DNA from: Vibrio casei
GTDB taxonomy: Bacteria; Pseudomonadota; Gammaproteobacteria; Enterobacterales; Vibrionaceae
DNA length: 64,000 nucleotides
NCBI RefSeq assembly: GCF_002218025.2
Contig: NZ_AP018680.1
Coordinates: 1,984,001 to 2,048,000, forward strand
Direction: 5' to 3'
Made by a program: the position numbers and the translations under genes. This document shows, piece after piece, positions 30,406 through 41,831 of this stretch. The number at the start of each line of letters is the position of its first letter. Position 1 is the stretch's first letter. The notes under the pieces were generated by a model. The model did no database searches, was not told the DNA's origin, and was given only the letters and a program-made list of their open reading frames with translations.

Positions 30406-30457
30406 TTTAAACCTCACTCCAACCCTACTCAATAAGAGCGGACTTTGGACAATAAAG

Positions 30458-30483
30458 ACCCACTCAACAAAAGCTGAGTGGGT
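30458..30483 (-). promoter_or_regulatory. hairpin in the greA 5' leader
   Basis: ACCCACTCA (30458-30466) pairs perfectly with TGAGTGGGT (30475-30483), followed on the minus strand by a moderately T-rich CTTTATTGT. It starts about 55 bp ahead of greA. In E. coli the greA leader is prematurely terminated to give the small RNA GraL; this hairpin could play the same part, but I infer that from position only. Confidence 0.5.
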
Positions 30484-30955
30484 TACGTTAGAATAACTTG
30501 TGGCAACAGTGTAAATAAAGTTATCGGCTCAGTCACTCTAAAAGTTAGATATCTATCACACTTTACTGAAATTATTAGTTTTTTTGAGATGCATATCAAT
30601 AACTAATCAACCACTAAAACACAATATCACAAATAAAAAACATAAAAAATTCAAAAAACCAAAGGAATTAAATACACACAAGAACAAATCATAAAAACTT
30701 GAATTTAAACAAAATAATAATAATCACCCACAAAAAAAAATGATTAGACATAACGTTTTTAGATATTTTTATATCATTTGACTATTGAAACAGGGAACTT
30801 TTAGCGTACAACGTTGAAGAGACGAACTATATGCAAGCTTATGTATTTTGGCTAAATTATAGTGAGTGTTATGCAAGCTTATGCATAATCACATAAGAGA
30901 GTTGTTAAATCGCTCCTTCATTTAATGGAAAGCAAATTCAGTTAGGATTATTACC
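30484..30955. other. AT-rich intergenic region, greA/porin divergent promoters
   Basis: About 470 bp with no supported ORF. The part 30590-30780 is strongly AT-rich with many A tracts, as expected of an H-NS-bound or bent upstream region of a major porin. Two near-identical 16-bp elements lie at 30831-30846 and 30871-30886. Confidence 0.6.
30831..30886. repeat. two 16-bp elements with a 40-bp period in the porin promoter region
   Basis: ATGCAAGCTTATGTAT at 30831-30846 and ATGCAAGCTTATGCAT at 30871-30886 differ at one base and are spaced 40 bp start to start (about four helical turns). Each is nearly self-complementary about AGCTT. They lie 70-125 bp upstream of the porin start and are good candidates for paired sites of a regulator. 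Confidence 0.6.
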
Positions 30956-32020
30956 ATGAACAAAAAATTACTTGCTCTTGCAGTGGCCGCTGCTTCAGTT
31001 TCAACTGCAGCATCAGCAGCAACAATTTATCAAGACGACACTTCAACCCTAAACATGGGCGGTCGTGTAGAAGTTCGCGCAAACTTTTCTGATGCCAATA
31101 AATCTGTTGATGCTAATAATGGCGTTCGTGATGGCAAAGATGACAATATCTATGAAGACAAATCACGTGTACGCTTTAACTTAGGTGGCGAACAAAAACT
31201 AAACAATGATATCTCTTTCATCGGTTTCGCTGAATGGGAAATCACCGAAAACAGCGACCCAGAAGGTTATGATGCACAAATTAACACTCGTTACATGTAT
31301 GGTGGCGTACAATCTCAAAAATTTGGTGGTTTAACTTACGGTCACCAAGATAACGCCTTCACGTACCTAACTAACTTCACCGATAATGCTGAAGTATTCA
31401 GTGGTTACATCAACGAAAATAACGTTGCAACTGCTGACCGTGCTAATAACGTATTACGTTATGCTTTCAGCACTGAAAGACTGACTATCCAAGCCAGTGC
31501 ACAAGCTGATTCAGATTCAGATGGTAGCACATTAACTCAAAATGCAGATGGCTTTGGTGTTATCGGTGCATACAAACTAACTGACACATTAGAAGTTGGT
31601 TTAGGTTATGCCCAAACTGATGCTAACAATGCGGGTGACGATCGTATCAGCACTGGTGATAACAACACTTACACAGTAGCAGCTCGTTATACTAGCAATG
31701 GTGTTTTATTAGCAGCAACATATGAGGGCGGTAAAGTTGCTCGCTCTTCGACTGACGAATCAGATTTCGATGCTGCTGATGCTTACCTAGGTTATACATT
31801 TGATGACAACAACGTAAACATGACGTACAACTACTTCAATGCTGACAAAACCTCTTTCAATGAATACAATGTTAACAACATTGCACTTGAGTACGCTCGT
31901 TACTTCGGTAATGCAACCGTATACGGTGCATACGCATTCAACCTTCTTTCAGATGGCGATGCAGCGACTAACAACCAAACTGAAGATCAATTCCAAGTTG
32001 GTTTCCGTTACGCATTCTAA
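30956..32020 (+). CDS. ompU: OmpU-type outer-membrane porin
   Basis: A general trimeric porin of the Gram-negative porin family, 354 residues. A signal peptide (residues 1-21, MNKKLLALAV then alanine-rich, cleavage after ASA) is followed by a mature protein starting ATIYQDD. Alternating amphipathic strands, repeated GGR/GG and Asn/Asp-rich loops, and the terminal aromatic RYAF needed for BAM insertion are all visible. GGATTATTACC precedes the ATG. The position next to greA is where Vibrio ompU lies; the exact orthology is inferred. Strong expression is likely given the optimal codons and a terminator. Confidence 0.85.
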   Translation: MNKKLLALAVAAASVSTAASAATIYQDDTSTLNMGGRVEVRANFSDANKSVDANNGVRDGKDDNIYEDKSRVRFNLGGEQKLNNDISFIGFAEWEITENSDPEGYDAQINTRYMYGGVQSQKFGGLTYGHQDNAFTYLTNFTDNAEVFSGYINENNVATADRANNVLRYAFSTERLTIQASAQADSDSDGSTLTQNADGFGVIGAYKLTDTLEVGLGYAQTDANNAGDDRISTGDNNTYTVAARYTSNGVLLAATYEGGKVARSSTDESDFDAADAYLGYTFDDNNVNMTYNYFNADKTSFNEYNVNNIALEYARYFGNATVYGAYAFNLLSDGDAATNNQTEDQFQVGFRYAF

Positions 32021-32056
32021 TCTAACTGTTACCGGTTAAATTAGCGTAAATCTTTA

Positions 32057-32090
32057 AAACGCCTACTTATTTAAGTGGGCGTTTTTGTTT
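32057..32090 (+). terminator. porin gene terminator
   Basis: AAACGCCTACTTA pairs with TAAGTGGGCGTTT (one G-T pair), followed by TTTTTGTTT on the plus strand, 37 bp after the stop. Confidence 0.85.
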
Positions 32091-32127
32091 ATACTGCCAG
32101 CCTAATTTCTTTTCATGGATGGTACTT

Positions 32128-33537
32128 ATGCGCTTGCCGCTTATTGTTACGAGCCTTCTTATTTCGGTTATCTCCCCTCTTTCTTCGAGCTTCGCCGCTC
32201 CAATAAAGCCGCATTTTCCAAACAGTGAAATTTTACCACCAAGTACAAGAGTTGGCTTAATTGCCAAATCCCCCAGCTCAACTTTACTTTACCAAAACAA
32301 GGATATGCTGTTCCCACCAGCCAGCACACTAAAATTAGTCACCGCTCTTGCTGCTAAACTAGAGTTAGGCGACACATTCCGTTATACCACTCAACTAGAA
32401 AAAGAGGATAACAATCTCATATTACGTTTTAGTGGCGATCCAAGCTTAACCACAAAAGACCTTGAAAAATTATTCGACCAAGCTGAAATCAAACAAATTA
32501 AGGGTGATTTGATTATTGATCAGACTGCTTTTACTGGTTACGAAAAAGGCGTGGGCTGGCCGTGGGATATCTTAGGTGTTTGTTATAGCACACCTTCTAG
32601 CGCCATCAGTGTAGACGGCAACTGTGTAATGGCTTCAATTTATACCAACGCAAATGGCACTACTCGCGTCTTCACGCCTCCTCACCAGCCTGTTGTCGTC
32701 AGTACTAATGCTAAAGCCGTCACTCGCCAGCAGCAAAAAGATCGCTATTGCGATTTAGATTTATCAGCCACACAAACGAATCACTACCAACTTTCGGGCT
32801 GTTTAGTGAAACAAGATAACCCACTACCACTTAATTTTGCAGTACAAAACCCTTTTTTATATTCTTCCGCAATTTTGCATAACACGCTTGAAAAAAAAGG
32901 CATTAAACTGGCTGGAACAATCAAGCTAGCACCACAGCCCTCTACATTTGGTAAGCCTGTCGCATTTCATCATTCAGAACCGCTACCTGTACTACTCGAA
33001 CATATGCTGAAAGATTCTGATAACTTATATGCGAATAACTTGTCGAAAACATTAGGTGCTCATTATTTTAAACAAGCAGGATCATTTAAAAATGGCACTG
33101 AGGCAATTAAACAAATCTTAAAGAAAAAAGCAAAGATAAACCTTGAAGACTCTATTTTAGAGGATGGATCGGGGCTATCTCGTAACAATCGAATGACACC
33201 ACAACAAATGTATTCCATTTTAAAATACATTAAAGCTCAAGATCATAAATTGAACCTAATTATTTTAATGCCAAAATCAGGTGAGAATGGCACCTTAAAA
33301 TATCGTTCGAGTATGACTAAAGCGCCAGTTAAAGGACAAGTCATAGCCAAAAGCGGTTCTTTGTTTGCCACTCATAATATGGCGGGTTTTGTTCTTGATG
33401 AACTAGGGGCTCCATCAACCATATTTGTCCAATACATCACGGATTACCATCCACAAAAAAACACCAATTTAATTTCACCATTGACTCGATTTGAACAAGA
33501 GCTTTATCAAAATTTAATAAAATCCACCAAGGAATAA
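32128..33537 (+). CDS. dacB: D-alanyl-D-alanine carboxypeptidase/endopeptidase (PBP4)
   Basis: Periplasmic class C low-molecular-weight penicillin-binding protein that trims and cuts peptidoglycan cross-links. I chose the ATG at 32128 (MRLPLIV); an ATG at 32119 is in frame. A signal peptide covers about residues 1-24. Active-site motifs are SxxK as Ser66-Thr-Leu-Lys69 in PASTLK, SxN as SDN in KDSDNLYANN, and the third box reads KSG (AKSGSL) where most homologues have KTG. The large inserted domain II typical of PBP4 lies between the first two motifs. 469 residues is normal. Convergent with carB. Confidence 0.94.
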   Translation: MRLPLIVTSLLISVISPLSSSFAAPIKPHFPNSEILPPSTRVGLIAKSPSSTLLYQNKDMLFPPASTLKLVTALAAKLELGDTFRYTTQLEKEDNNLILRFSGDPSLTTKDLEKLFDQAEIKQIKGDLIIDQTAFTGYEKGVGWPWDILGVCYSTPSSAISVDGNCVMASIYTNANGTTRVFTPPHQPVVVSTNAKAVTRQQQKDRYCDLDLSATQTNHYQLSGCLVKQDNPLPLNFAVQNPFLYSSAILHNTLEKKGIKLAGTIKLAPQPSTFGKPVAFHHSEPLPVLLEHMLKDSDNLYANNLSKTLGAHYFKQAGSFKNGTEAIKQILKKKAKINLEDSILEDGSGLSRNNRMTPQQMYSILKYIKAQDHKLNLIILMPKSGENGTLKYRSSMTKAPVKGQVIAKSGSLFATHNMAGFVLDELGAPSTIFVQYITDYHPQKNTNLISPLTRFEQELYQNLIKSTKE

Positions 33538-33634
33538 GCTAGAATAAAAGGGCATATAGCAATAGTGAACACTTACATCAGAAAGTCGTTCAATATTAGA
33601 CCATTATTTTAAACCGCTTTTTTTATGATAATAA

Positions 33635-33668
33635 AAAGCCGACATCAAGTGATTGATGTCGGCTTTAT
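33635..33668. terminator. bidirectional terminator between dacB and carB
   Basis: AAAGCCGACATCAA (33635-33648), loop GTGA, TTGATGTCGGCTTT (33653-33666): a perfect 14-bp stem with A/T flanks on both sides, serving the convergent genes. Confidence 0.9.
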
Positions 33669-33683
33669 TTGTTTTAATTTATT

Positions 33684-36600
33684 TTACATTAATGATGCTT
33701 TTACTTGCTCATGAAGTTCTTGAACAGACGTAACTGTTTTACGATTATCTTCTGAATGAGCCATACAAGTGGCAAATGCTGCATTAAGCGTCGTTGTATA
33801 ATTCACTTTTTCTTGAAGCGCACCACGACGCAGCACTTTTGAATCTTCAATAGCTTGACGTCCAGCGGCAGTATTAACTATGTAGGTGTATTCATTATTC
33901 TTGATACGGTCAAGAATATGAGGACGACCTTCATGTACTTTATTCACCAAGCGAGGGTTAATACCCGCTTCGCCTAAGACAACAGCCGTACCGTGAGTTG
34001 CATCCAACTGGTAGCCTAGTTTGATTAACTGCTTGGCAACTTCAACCACACGCTTTTTATCTTCTTCACGAACAGATAAAAGTGCACGCCCCCCTTCTGG
34101 ATAAATATTACCAATGCCTAGTTCTGCTTTAGCAAACGCTTGAGCAAAGGTTTTACCGACACCCATCACTTCACCAGTTGAGCGCATTTCTGGACCCAAT
34201 AAAGGATCGACACCTAAGAACTTGTTAAAAGGCAATACAACCTCTTTAACTGAATAATATGGTGGAATGATTTCTTTAGTGAAACCTTGCGATGCCAGTG
34301 ATTGACCCGCCATAACGCGAGCTGCAATCTTAGCTAATGGTGCACCAGTTGCTTTTGAAACAAATGGAACTGTACGAGCAGCACGCGGGTTAACTTCAAT
34401 TAGATATACTTGGCCATCTTTAACTGCAAACTGAGTATTCATCAATCCACGAACGCCTAGTTCAAACGCCAGCTTTTCAACTTGCTCACGCATGACGTCT
34501 TGGATTTCTTGGCTTAATGTATAAGCTGGCAATGAACATGCTGAGTCACCTGAGTGAACACCGGCTTGCTCAATGTGTTCCATGATGCCACCAATAACAA
34601 CTTGTTCACCATCGCAAATCGCATCGACGTCGACTTCAACCGCATCATCTAAGAATAAATCCAGAAGTACTGGCGATTCATTCGATACGCTCACTGCTTC
34701 ATTGAAGTAGCGACGTAAATCTTGCTCGTCATATACGATTTCCATCGCGCGACCACCAAGTACATACGACGGACGAACCACTAGCGGATAACCAATTTCA
34801 CGTGATTTCTCAATCGCTTGTTCCATTGTTGTTACGGTAGCATTTTCAGGCTGTAACAGCCCTAAGCGGTCTACCGCTGTTTGGAAACGCTCACGGTCTT
34901 CAGCACGGTCAATTGCATCTGGGCTAGTACCAATAATTGGCACACCAGCCGCTTCTAATGCACGAGCTAGTTTCAGAGGCGTTTGACCACCGTACTGAAC
35001 GATCACGCCTTTTGGCTTCTCAATGCGTACAATTTCAAGCACATCTTCCAGAGTTACTGGTTCGAAGTATAAGCGGTCTGACGTATCATAATCGGTAGAA
35101 ACGGTTTCAGGGTTACAGTTCACCATGATGGTTTCATATCCGTCTTCACGTAACGCAAGCGATGCATGAACACAGCAATAATCGAACTCAATACCTTGAC
35201 CGATACGGTTTGGACCACCGCCCAATACCATGATTTTATCGCGGTCAGTTGGATTTGCTTCACATTCTTCATCGTATGATGAGTACATGTACGCGGTATC
35301 TGACGAGAACTCAGCTGCGCAAGTATCCACACGCTTATAAACCGGGTGGATATTGTATTGCTCGCGAGCACGACGAATTTCGCTTTCGGCTACACCAAGT
35401 AGTTTCGCTAAACGCGCATCACCGAAGCCTTTGCGCTTCATTTTACGTAATACTTCTTCGTTTAGACCCGCGTAACCGCCAGCTTTAACTTCTTCTTCCA
35501 GTTTCACTAGCTCTTCGATTTGAACTAGGAACCAACGGTCAACATTAGTTAGATTGAATACACCATCCACTGACATGCCAGCACGGAATGCATCAGCGAT
35601 GTACCAAATACGGTCACAACCCGCTTCTTTCAATTCTTGGCGGATCTTAGTCAATGCATCTGGTGCATCTAAATCGACCATTTCATCAAAACCATCACGA
35701 CCAACTTCTAGGCCACGTAATGCTTTTTGTAGTGATTCTTGTTGGTTACGGCCAATTGCCATTACTTCACCAACCGACTTCATTTGAGTGGTTAGACGGT
35801 CATTGGCACCGGCAAATTTCTCAAAGTTAAAACGAGGAATCTTAGTCACAACGTAGTCGATGGTTGGTTCAAATGATGCTGGAGTTGCACCACCAGTGAT
35901 GTCATTCATTAACTCATCAAGCGTATAACCAATCGCCAGTTTTGCTGCGATTTTAGCAATTGGGAAACCTGTTGCTTTAGAAGCAAGTGCAGATGAGCGA
36001 GATACACGTGGGTTCATTTCGATGATAACCATACGGCCATCTTTCGGGTTGATACCAAACTGTACGTTTGAACCACCTGTTTCAACACCAATTTCACGTA
36101 AAACCGCTAAAGAAGCGTTACGCATTAATTGGTATTCTTTATCAGTTAAAGTTTGAGCGGGAGCAACGGTAATTGAATCACCAGTGTGAATACCCATCGC
36201 ATCAAAGTTTTCAATCGCACATACGATGATACAGTTATCCGCTTTATCGCGAACCACTTCCATCTCGTACTCTTTCCAACCGATCAATGATTCATCAATA
36301 AGCAACTCGTGAGTTGGCGAAAGGTCAAAACCACGATGACAGATCTCTTCAAATTCTTCTTTGTTATACGCGATACCACCACCGCTACCACCCATAGTAA
36401 ATGAAGGGCGGATGATGCAAGGGAAGCCAACCATATCGAGAACTTTATAAGCTTCTTCCATCGTTTTGGCCGTGTCCGCACGTGGACACTCAAGACCAAT
36501 AGACTTCATCGCTTTATCGAAACGAGAACGGTCTTCTGCTTTATCAATTGCATCCGCGGTTGCACCAATCATTTCCACGCCGAACTCTTCAAGTACGCCA

Positions 36601-36914
36601 TGTTTTTCAAGATCCAACGCGCAATTCAATGCAGTTTGTCCACCCATAGTTGGTAATACTGCATCAGGGCGTTCTTTTGCGATAATATTACGAACGACTT
36701 CCCAATGAATCGGCTCGATGTAAGTTGCATCAGCCATTTCTGGGTCGGTCATGATGGTCGCTGGATTCGAGTTCACAAGAATAACGCGATACCCTTCTTC
36801 ACGCAGGGCTTTACAAGCTTGTGCGCCAGAGTAGTCAAATTCACAGGCCTGACCAATAACAATTGGACCAGCCCCTAAAATCAGAACACTTTTTATGTCA
36901 TTACGTTTTGGCAT
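33684..36914 (-). CDS. carB: carbamoyl-phosphate synthase large subunit
   Basis: CarB makes carbamoyl phosphate from bicarbonate, ammonia (from CarA) and two ATP, for arginine and pyrimidines. 1076 residues: two homologous ATP-grasp halves (first near GSGGGIAYN, second near LGGRAMEIV), each preceded by a pre-ATP-grasp fold ([19 protein letters not shown] and [19 protein letters not shown]), and a C-terminal MGS-like allosteric domain (about 935-1076). 13 bp downstream of carA on the minus strand. Confidence 0.98.
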   Translation of the reverse strand: MPKRNDIKSVLILGAGPIVIGQACEFDYSGAQACKALREEGYRVILVNSNPATIMTDPEMADATYIEPIHWEVVRNIIAKERPDAVLPTMGGQTALNCALDLEKHGVLEEFGVEMIGATADAIDKAEDRSRFDKAMKSIGLECPRADTAKTMEEAYKVLDMVGFPCIIRPSFTMGGSGGGIAYNKEEFEEICHRGFDLSPTHELLIDESLIGWKEYEMEVVRDKADNCIIVCAIENFDAMGIHTGDSITVAPAQTLTDKEYQLMRNASLAVLREIGVETGGSNVQFGINPKDGRMVIIEMNPRVSRSSALASKATGFPIAKIAAKLAIGYTLDELMNDITGGATPASFEPTIDYVVTKIPRFNFEKFAGANDRLTTQMKSVGEVMAIGRNQQESLQKALRGLEVGRDGFDEMVDLDAPDALTKIRQELKEAGCDRIWYIADAFRAGMSVDGVFNLTNVDRWFLVQIEELVKLEEEVKAGGYAGLNEEVLRKMKRKGFGDARLAKLLGVAESEIRRAREQYNIHPVYKRVDTCAAEFSSDTAYMYSSYDEECEANPTDRDKIMVLGGGPNRIGQGIEFDYCCVHASLALREDGYETIMVNCNPETVSTDYDTSDRLYFEPVTLEDVLEIVRIEKPKGVIVQYGGQTPLKLARALEAAGVPIIGTSPDAIDRAEDRERFQTAVDRLGLLQPENATVTTMEQAIEKSREIGYPLVVRPSYVLGGRAMEIVYDEQDLRRYFNEAVSVSNESPVLLDLFLDDAVEVDVDAICDGEQVVIGGIMEHIEQAGVHSGDSACSLPAYTLSQEIQDVMREQVEKLAFELGVRGLMNTQFAVKDGQVYLIEVNPRAARTVPFVSKATGAPLAKIAARVMAGQSLASQGFTKEIIPPYYSVKEVVLPFNKFLGVDPLLGPEMRSTGEVMGVGKTFAQAFAKAELGIGNIYPEGGRALLSVREEDKKRVVEVAKQLIKLGYQLDATHGTAVVLGEAGINPRLVNKVHEGRPHILDRIKNNEYTYIVNTAAGRQAIEDSKVLRRGALQEKVNYTTTLNAAFATCMAHSEDNRKTVTSVQELHEQVKASLM

Positions 36915-36927
36915 TCTCTGACTCCGA

Positions 36928-38067
36928 TTACGCTTTATGAGTTTTGATTAATTCGATGAAATGGTCAAACAGTGGCGCTGCATCATGTGGACCAGGGCTT
37001 GCTTCTGGATGCCCTTGGAAACTGAAAGCCGGCTTGTCTGTGCGATGAATCCCTTGCAAAGAACCATCGAACAGTGACTTATGTGTGGCGCGTAACGTTT
37101 CAGGTAATGTCGCTTCATCTGCTGCAAAACCGTGGTTTTGAGAGGTAATCATTACAACATTACGCTCTAAATCTTTAACCGGATGGTTGGCACCGTGGTG
37201 ACCAAACTTCATTTTGATGGTTTTCGCCCCAGAAGCAAGCGCAAGAATTTGGTGCCCTAAACAAATGCCGAACACTGGAAGATTCTTATCTAAGAATGTC
37301 TTAGTAGCTTCAATAGCATAGGTGCATGGTTCTGGATCCCCTGGGCCATTTGATAAGAACACACCGTCAGGATTTAACGCTAATACTTCTTCTGCTGAAG
37401 TTTCAGCGGGTACCACCGTTAAGTGACAGCCACGGTCAACCAACATACGTAAGATATTACGCTTCGCACCAAAGTCATAAGCAACAACGTGAAAAGGTAA
37501 TTCAACGTCAGATTTTGCTTCTGGTAACCCACCAGTTAGTGTCCAAGAACCTTGCTTCCAAGAATACGCTTCTTTAGTTGAAACCACTTTTGCTAAATCC
37601 ATGCCTTTAAGACCTGGAAATTCTTTTGCTTTAGCAAGTGCAAGAGCTTCATCTAAATTATCACCAGCCACAATACAACCGTTTTGAGCGCCTGTTTCAC
37701 GCAAAATACGGGTAAGTTTACGTGTATCAATATCGGCTATACCAACAATATTTTGAGATTTAAGGTATTCAGAAAGTGTTTGTTCACTGCGGAAGTTTGA
37801 AGCGATAAGAGGAAGATCACGGATAACTAAGCCTTGAGCGTGAATTGCTGAAGATTCTTCATCTTCTGAGTTAGTTCCGGTATTGCCAATATGGGGATAA
37901 GTAAGAGTAACGATTTGCTGAGAATAAGAAGGATCAGTGAGGATTTCTTGGTACCCCGTCATCGAGGTATTGAAAACAACTTCTCCTACGGCTGAACCAT
38001 CTGCTCCAATGGATTGACCGTGGAACACTGTCCCATCTTCTAGGACTAACAGTGCGGAATTACTCAA
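36928..38067 (-). CDS. carA: carbamoyl-phosphate synthase small (glutaminase) subunit
   Basis: CarA hydrolyses glutamine and passes ammonia to CarB. 379 residues; class I glutamine amidotransferase triad Cys269 (GICLGHQ), His353 and Glu355 ([10 protein letters not shown]). The start codon is TTG (complement at 38065-38067): [11 protein letters not shown] follows, and GGAGG sits five bases upstream, so the start is well supported; no in-frame ATG fits the family's conserved N-terminus. The upstream region holds a poor match to an arginine (ArgR) box at about 38088-38102 which I do not rely on. Confidence 0.97.
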   Translation of the reverse strand: MSNSALLVLEDGTVFHGQSIGADGSAVGEVVFNTSMTGYQEILTDPSYSQQIVTLTYPHIGNTGTNSEDEESSAIHAQGLVIRDLPLIASNFRSEQTLSEYLKSQNIVGIADIDTRKLTRILRETGAQNGCIVAGDNLDEALALAKAKEFPGLKGMDLAKVVSTKEAYSWKQGSWTLTGGLPEAKSDVELPFHVVAYDFGAKRNILRMLVDRGCHLTVVPAETSAEEVLALNPDGVFLSNGPGDPEPCTYAIEATKTFLDKNLPVFGICLGHQILALASGAKTIKMKFGHHGANHPVKDLERNVVMITSQNHGFAADEATLPETLRATHKSLFDGSLQGIHRTDKPAFSFQGHPEASPGPHDAAPLFDHFIELIKTHKA

Positions 38068-38477
38068 GATAACCTCCAGAATAAATATGCATAAAAATTG
38101 TATAAGCTTTCGCTTTCATCTTACCAAATGACCATAAATATGGATTTTAGATAAATTGGCGCTATTCTAGAGATGCATGAGATATGTGTCAACAAACACT
38201 GAAAAAGAAATTGCACATTTACCCTCACTTATTCATTATTTTCACCAAAAGGATAAAAACATACATTAAACATCCCTTTTTCACTCTATTTATTGAAAGT
38301 ATTTCTTTTTAATTTTAATCTGGTCTTCTTTTAACCACAAAAAAACAAACTCATCTAAAAAGCGAAAAATAACGCTACATAACCTAAACTTTCAGGCATC
38401 AAAAACAAAAAAGCAAAAAAAACCAATGTTTATACAAGACTACTCAATAACGCAATCGATCACTAAAACATATAGAT
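38068..38477. other. long intergenic region upstream of carA, no gene seen
   Basis: Together with the dapB terminator, about 550 bp separate carA from dapB. It is AT-rich and contains no supported ORF. It must hold the carAB promoter(s), which in E. coli are tandem and controlled by pyrimidines and arginine; I could not identify individual sites with confidence. Confidence 0.6.
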
Positions 38478-38511
38478 AAAAAAAACCGCAGAAATTTATT
38501 ACTGCGGTTTT
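38478..38511 (-). terminator. dapB terminator
   Basis: AAAACCGCAG (38482-38491) pairs with CTGCGGTTTT (38502-38511) around a 10-base AT loop; eight T follow on the minus strand. About 110 bp after the dapB stop. Confidence 0.8.
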
Positions 38512-38620
38512 GATTATTTTTTACGTTATAAACAAATTAGGTATAACCAAAAGTGAATATTAGTGCGTTTTTATTAATAGATAAACATACCTAACTGAAC
38601 GTTTGCCTCACGCTTAAGTA

Positions 38621-39448
<828 letters not shown>

Positions 39449-39573
39449 TTAACGATGCTGGCAATGTAGCGTGTTTAGGTTGGGAATTAAAGTGGAAAAA
39501 TAAACGGAGTCACCTCGCTTCTCACCACTAGAGTGAAGAGTCGCAAGAAAAATAGAAATGAAAAGTTAACCGT

Positions 39574-39604
39574 AAAAAAACGGGTCCCAAAATGGGACCC
39601 GTTT
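39574..39604 (-). terminator. rplS (rpsP operon) terminator
   Basis: AAACGGGTCCCA, loop AAA, TGGGACCCGTTT, with seven T on the minus strand, 22 bp after rplS. Confidence 0.92.
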
Positions 39605-39626
39605 ATCTTTGAGAACGCAGCGTGCG

Positions 39627-39980
39627 TTACTTCTTAGTCAACTTCTCTTTGATACGAGCTGACTTACCAGAACGCTCACGTAGGTAGTACAACTTGGCAC
39701 GACGTACTGCACCACGACGCTTAACTTCAATGCTATCAACCATTGGAGAGTGAGTTTGGAATGCACGCTCTACACCTTCACCGTTCGAAATTTTACGAAC
39801 TGTAAATGCAGAGTGAAGACCACGGTTACGCTTAGCGATAACAACGCCTTCGAATGCCTGTAGACGCTCACGGTCGCCTTCTTTTACTTTAACCTGAACT
39901 ACAACAGTGTCACCTGGTGCAAATGCAGGAATGTCTTGTTTCATTTGCTCTTCTTCAAGAGCCTTGATGATATTACTCAT
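39627..39980 (-). CDS. rplS: 50S ribosomal protein L19
   Basis: bL19, 117 residues, located at the 30S-50S interface. Conserved [39 protein letters not shown] core and the basic C-terminus [26 protein letters not shown] are visible. Last gene of the rpsP-rimM-trmD-rplS operon, 41 bp after trmD. Confidence 0.98.
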   Translation of the reverse strand: MSNIIKALEEEQMKQDIPAFAPGDTVVVQVKVKEGDRERLQAFEGVVIAKRNRGLHSAFTVRKISNGEGVERAFQTHSPMVDSIEVKRRGAVRRAKLYYLRERSGKSARIKEKLTKK

Positions 39981-40021
39981 GTGTCTATTTCCTAGATTAA
40001 ACTGATACTAAATTTATTAGG

Positions 40022-40783
40022 CTAGTTGCTTTTCTCTTTAGAAGAAAATGGCTGCTCTTTTATGAACTGCGCCAGCAATAATTCCTGTTCGTCAGTCAGA
40101 GCTAGGTTTTCCAGAAGCTCTGGTCTTCTAAGCCAAGTACGGCCCAGCGATTGCTTTAATCGCCAGCGACGAATGTCCTCATGATTACCGGAAGTCAGTA
40201 CCGATGGCACTTTCTCACCATTTAACACTTCTGGACGCGTATAGTGCGGACAATCCAACAAACCATTTGCAAAAGAATCTTCTTCTGCTGACGTGAAATC
40301 TCCCAATACTCCCGGAACAAACCGAGAAACAGAATCAATCAATGTCATGGCTGGGATCTCGCCACCTGTCATCACAAAATCACCAATTGACCATTCTTCG
40401 TCAACATAGGTTTTTATGATGCGCTCATCTACCCCTTCGTAGCGGCCACAGATCAGAATTAAATTCTCATTCGTTGCCAATTCTTCGACACCTTGTTGAT
40501 CGAGTTTTCGACCTTGAGGTGACAAGTAGATGACTTTCGCCTTACCCGGTGAGGCTTGCTTTGCTTCATTAATGGCATCGCTCAAAGGCTGAACCATCAT
40601 TAACATGCCAGGACCACCACCGTAAGGTCTATCATCAACAGTGCGATGTTTATCATGAGTGAAATCGCGAGGATTCCATGACTCTAATGATAAAAGACCT
40701 TTTTTTACCGCTTGACCAGTAACACCAAACTCAGAAACCGCTCGGAACATATCTGGAAACAGGCTAATTATGCCAATCCACAT
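40022..40783 (-). CDS. trmD: tRNA (guanine(37)-N1)-methyltransferase
   Basis: TrmD methylates G37 next to the anticodon, preventing frameshifts. A SPOUT knotted methyltransferase of 253 residues: [12 protein letters not shown] start, [33 protein letters not shown] and [11 protein letters not shown], which form the knot and SAM site. It is 28 bp after rimM. Confidence 0.98.
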   Translation of the reverse strand: MWIGIISLFPDMFRAVSEFGVTGQAVKKGLLSLESWNPRDFTHDKHRTVDDRPYGGGPGMLMMVQPLSDAINEAKQASPGKAKVIYLSPQGRKLDQQGVEELATNENLILICGRYEGVDERIIKTYVDEEWSIGDFVMTGGEIPAMTLIDSVSRFVPGVLGDFTSAEEDSFANGLLDCPHYTRPEVLNGEKVPSVLTSGNHEDIRRWRLKQSLGRTWLRRPELLENLALTDEQELLLAQFIKEQPFSSKEKSN

Positions 40784-40811
40784 TGCGTTACTCGCTTATC
40801 TTGTTGGGTGT

Positions 40812-41345
40812 CTAGAATCCAGGATCCCAGTCAACTTCGATCCGTTGAGCTTCGCGATCAACTTTCTTGATCACTTGCTCTTCAAGAAACGGGATTAATC
40901 GTTCCTTTTGGCCAAAAGCATCTTTTAAATTCGCTTTCACAACCAAAACATCATTCGAGCCAGTTTCCATTAAGTCAGTGACTTCACCAAGGTGATAACC
41001 TTTAGTATTAAAAACTTGCATACCGAACAATTCGCGCCAGTAGAATTCCTCTTCTGACAGTTCAGGCAATGAAACAGGGTCGATCAAAATTTCAACATTC
41101 GCATAAAGCTGAGCTTCTTCGCGGACATCTATGCCTTCAAGTTTACACACATAACCATTGTTATGACGTTTCCAACTATCGACATTAACTTTAACCAACT
41201 CACCCTTTTGTTTAATAAACCAAGGGGCGTAATCAAAAATATTTTCGCCATTGTCGGTATAGGAAAAAACTTTAAGCCAACCACGAATGCCGTAAGAAGA
41301 ACCAAGCTTACCTACTACAATTTTTTCGTTTTGTTGTGAACTCAT
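40812..41345 (-). CDS. rimM: ribosome maturation factor RimM
   Basis: RimM binds S19 during 30S head assembly. 177 residues: N-terminal RimM domain with [21 protein letters not shown] and a C-terminal PRC-barrel ([39 protein letters not shown]). Between rpsP and trmD in the conserved operon. Confidence 0.97.
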   Translation of the reverse strand: MSSQQNEKIVVGKLGSSYGIRGWLKVFSYTDNGENIFDYAPWFIKQKGELVKVNVDSWKRHNNGYVCKLEGIDVREEAQLYANVEILIDPVSLPELSEEEFYWRELFGMQVFNTKGYHLGEVTDLMETGSNDVLVVKANLKDAFGQKERLIPFLEEQVIKKVDREAQRIEVDWDPGF

Positions 41346-41409
41346 TGTTTTGACCCTTAACCTTTACAACTCAATTGTGTACTAATTAGATAATGAACAA
41401 AACTCAGCA

Positions 41410-41658
41410 TTAAGCTGCTTTTTGTGCATCTTTAACTAATTTAGCAACACGATCAGATACAGATGCGCCTTGACCAACCCAATGGTTAACGCGATCGAGG
41501 TCTAAACGAAGACCTTCTTCTTGACCTTGAGCAGTAGGGTTAAAGAAACCTACGTTTTCAATGTAGCGACCAGTTGCTGCACAACGGCTGTCAGCTACAA
41601 CGATTTGATAAAATGGACGCTTTTTAGCGCCGTGACGTGCCAAACGAATGGTTACCAT
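41410..41658 (-). CDS. rpsP: 30S ribosomal protein S16
   Basis: bS16, 82 residues from the ATG at 41656-41658 ([20 protein letters not shown]), preceded by AGAGGACGAC. A longer frame to 41703 has no support. It shows the canonical [20 protein letters not shown] start and FFNP motif. First gene of the rpsP-rimM-trmD-rplS operon; promoter in the 170 bp upstream. Confidence 0.98.
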   Translation of the reverse strand: MVTIRLARHGAKKRPFYQIVVADSRCAATGRYIENVGFFNPTAQGQEEGLRLDLDRVNHWVGQGASVSDRVAKLVKDAQKAA

Positions 41659-41831
41659 GTCGTCCTCTTTTGCTTTCTCAATAATTAAATTAGCCCCAAA
41701 CATTATTCTTTGCTATTTAAAGGAAAGAACTTACTTGGGGCCTCGTGCCAAAATAAAGCCCCCGAATTCTACTCTTTTCAAGTCAGAATGCAAGGACAAT
41801 CACATTTTTACTCTAGTTCAAAAGTAATATT

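Noticed and set aside
38088..38102. Arginine (ArgR) box upstream of carA
   Set aside because: TGCATAAAAATTGT matches the consensus only partly (three mismatches in the key positions) in an AT-rich region, so it is not supported.
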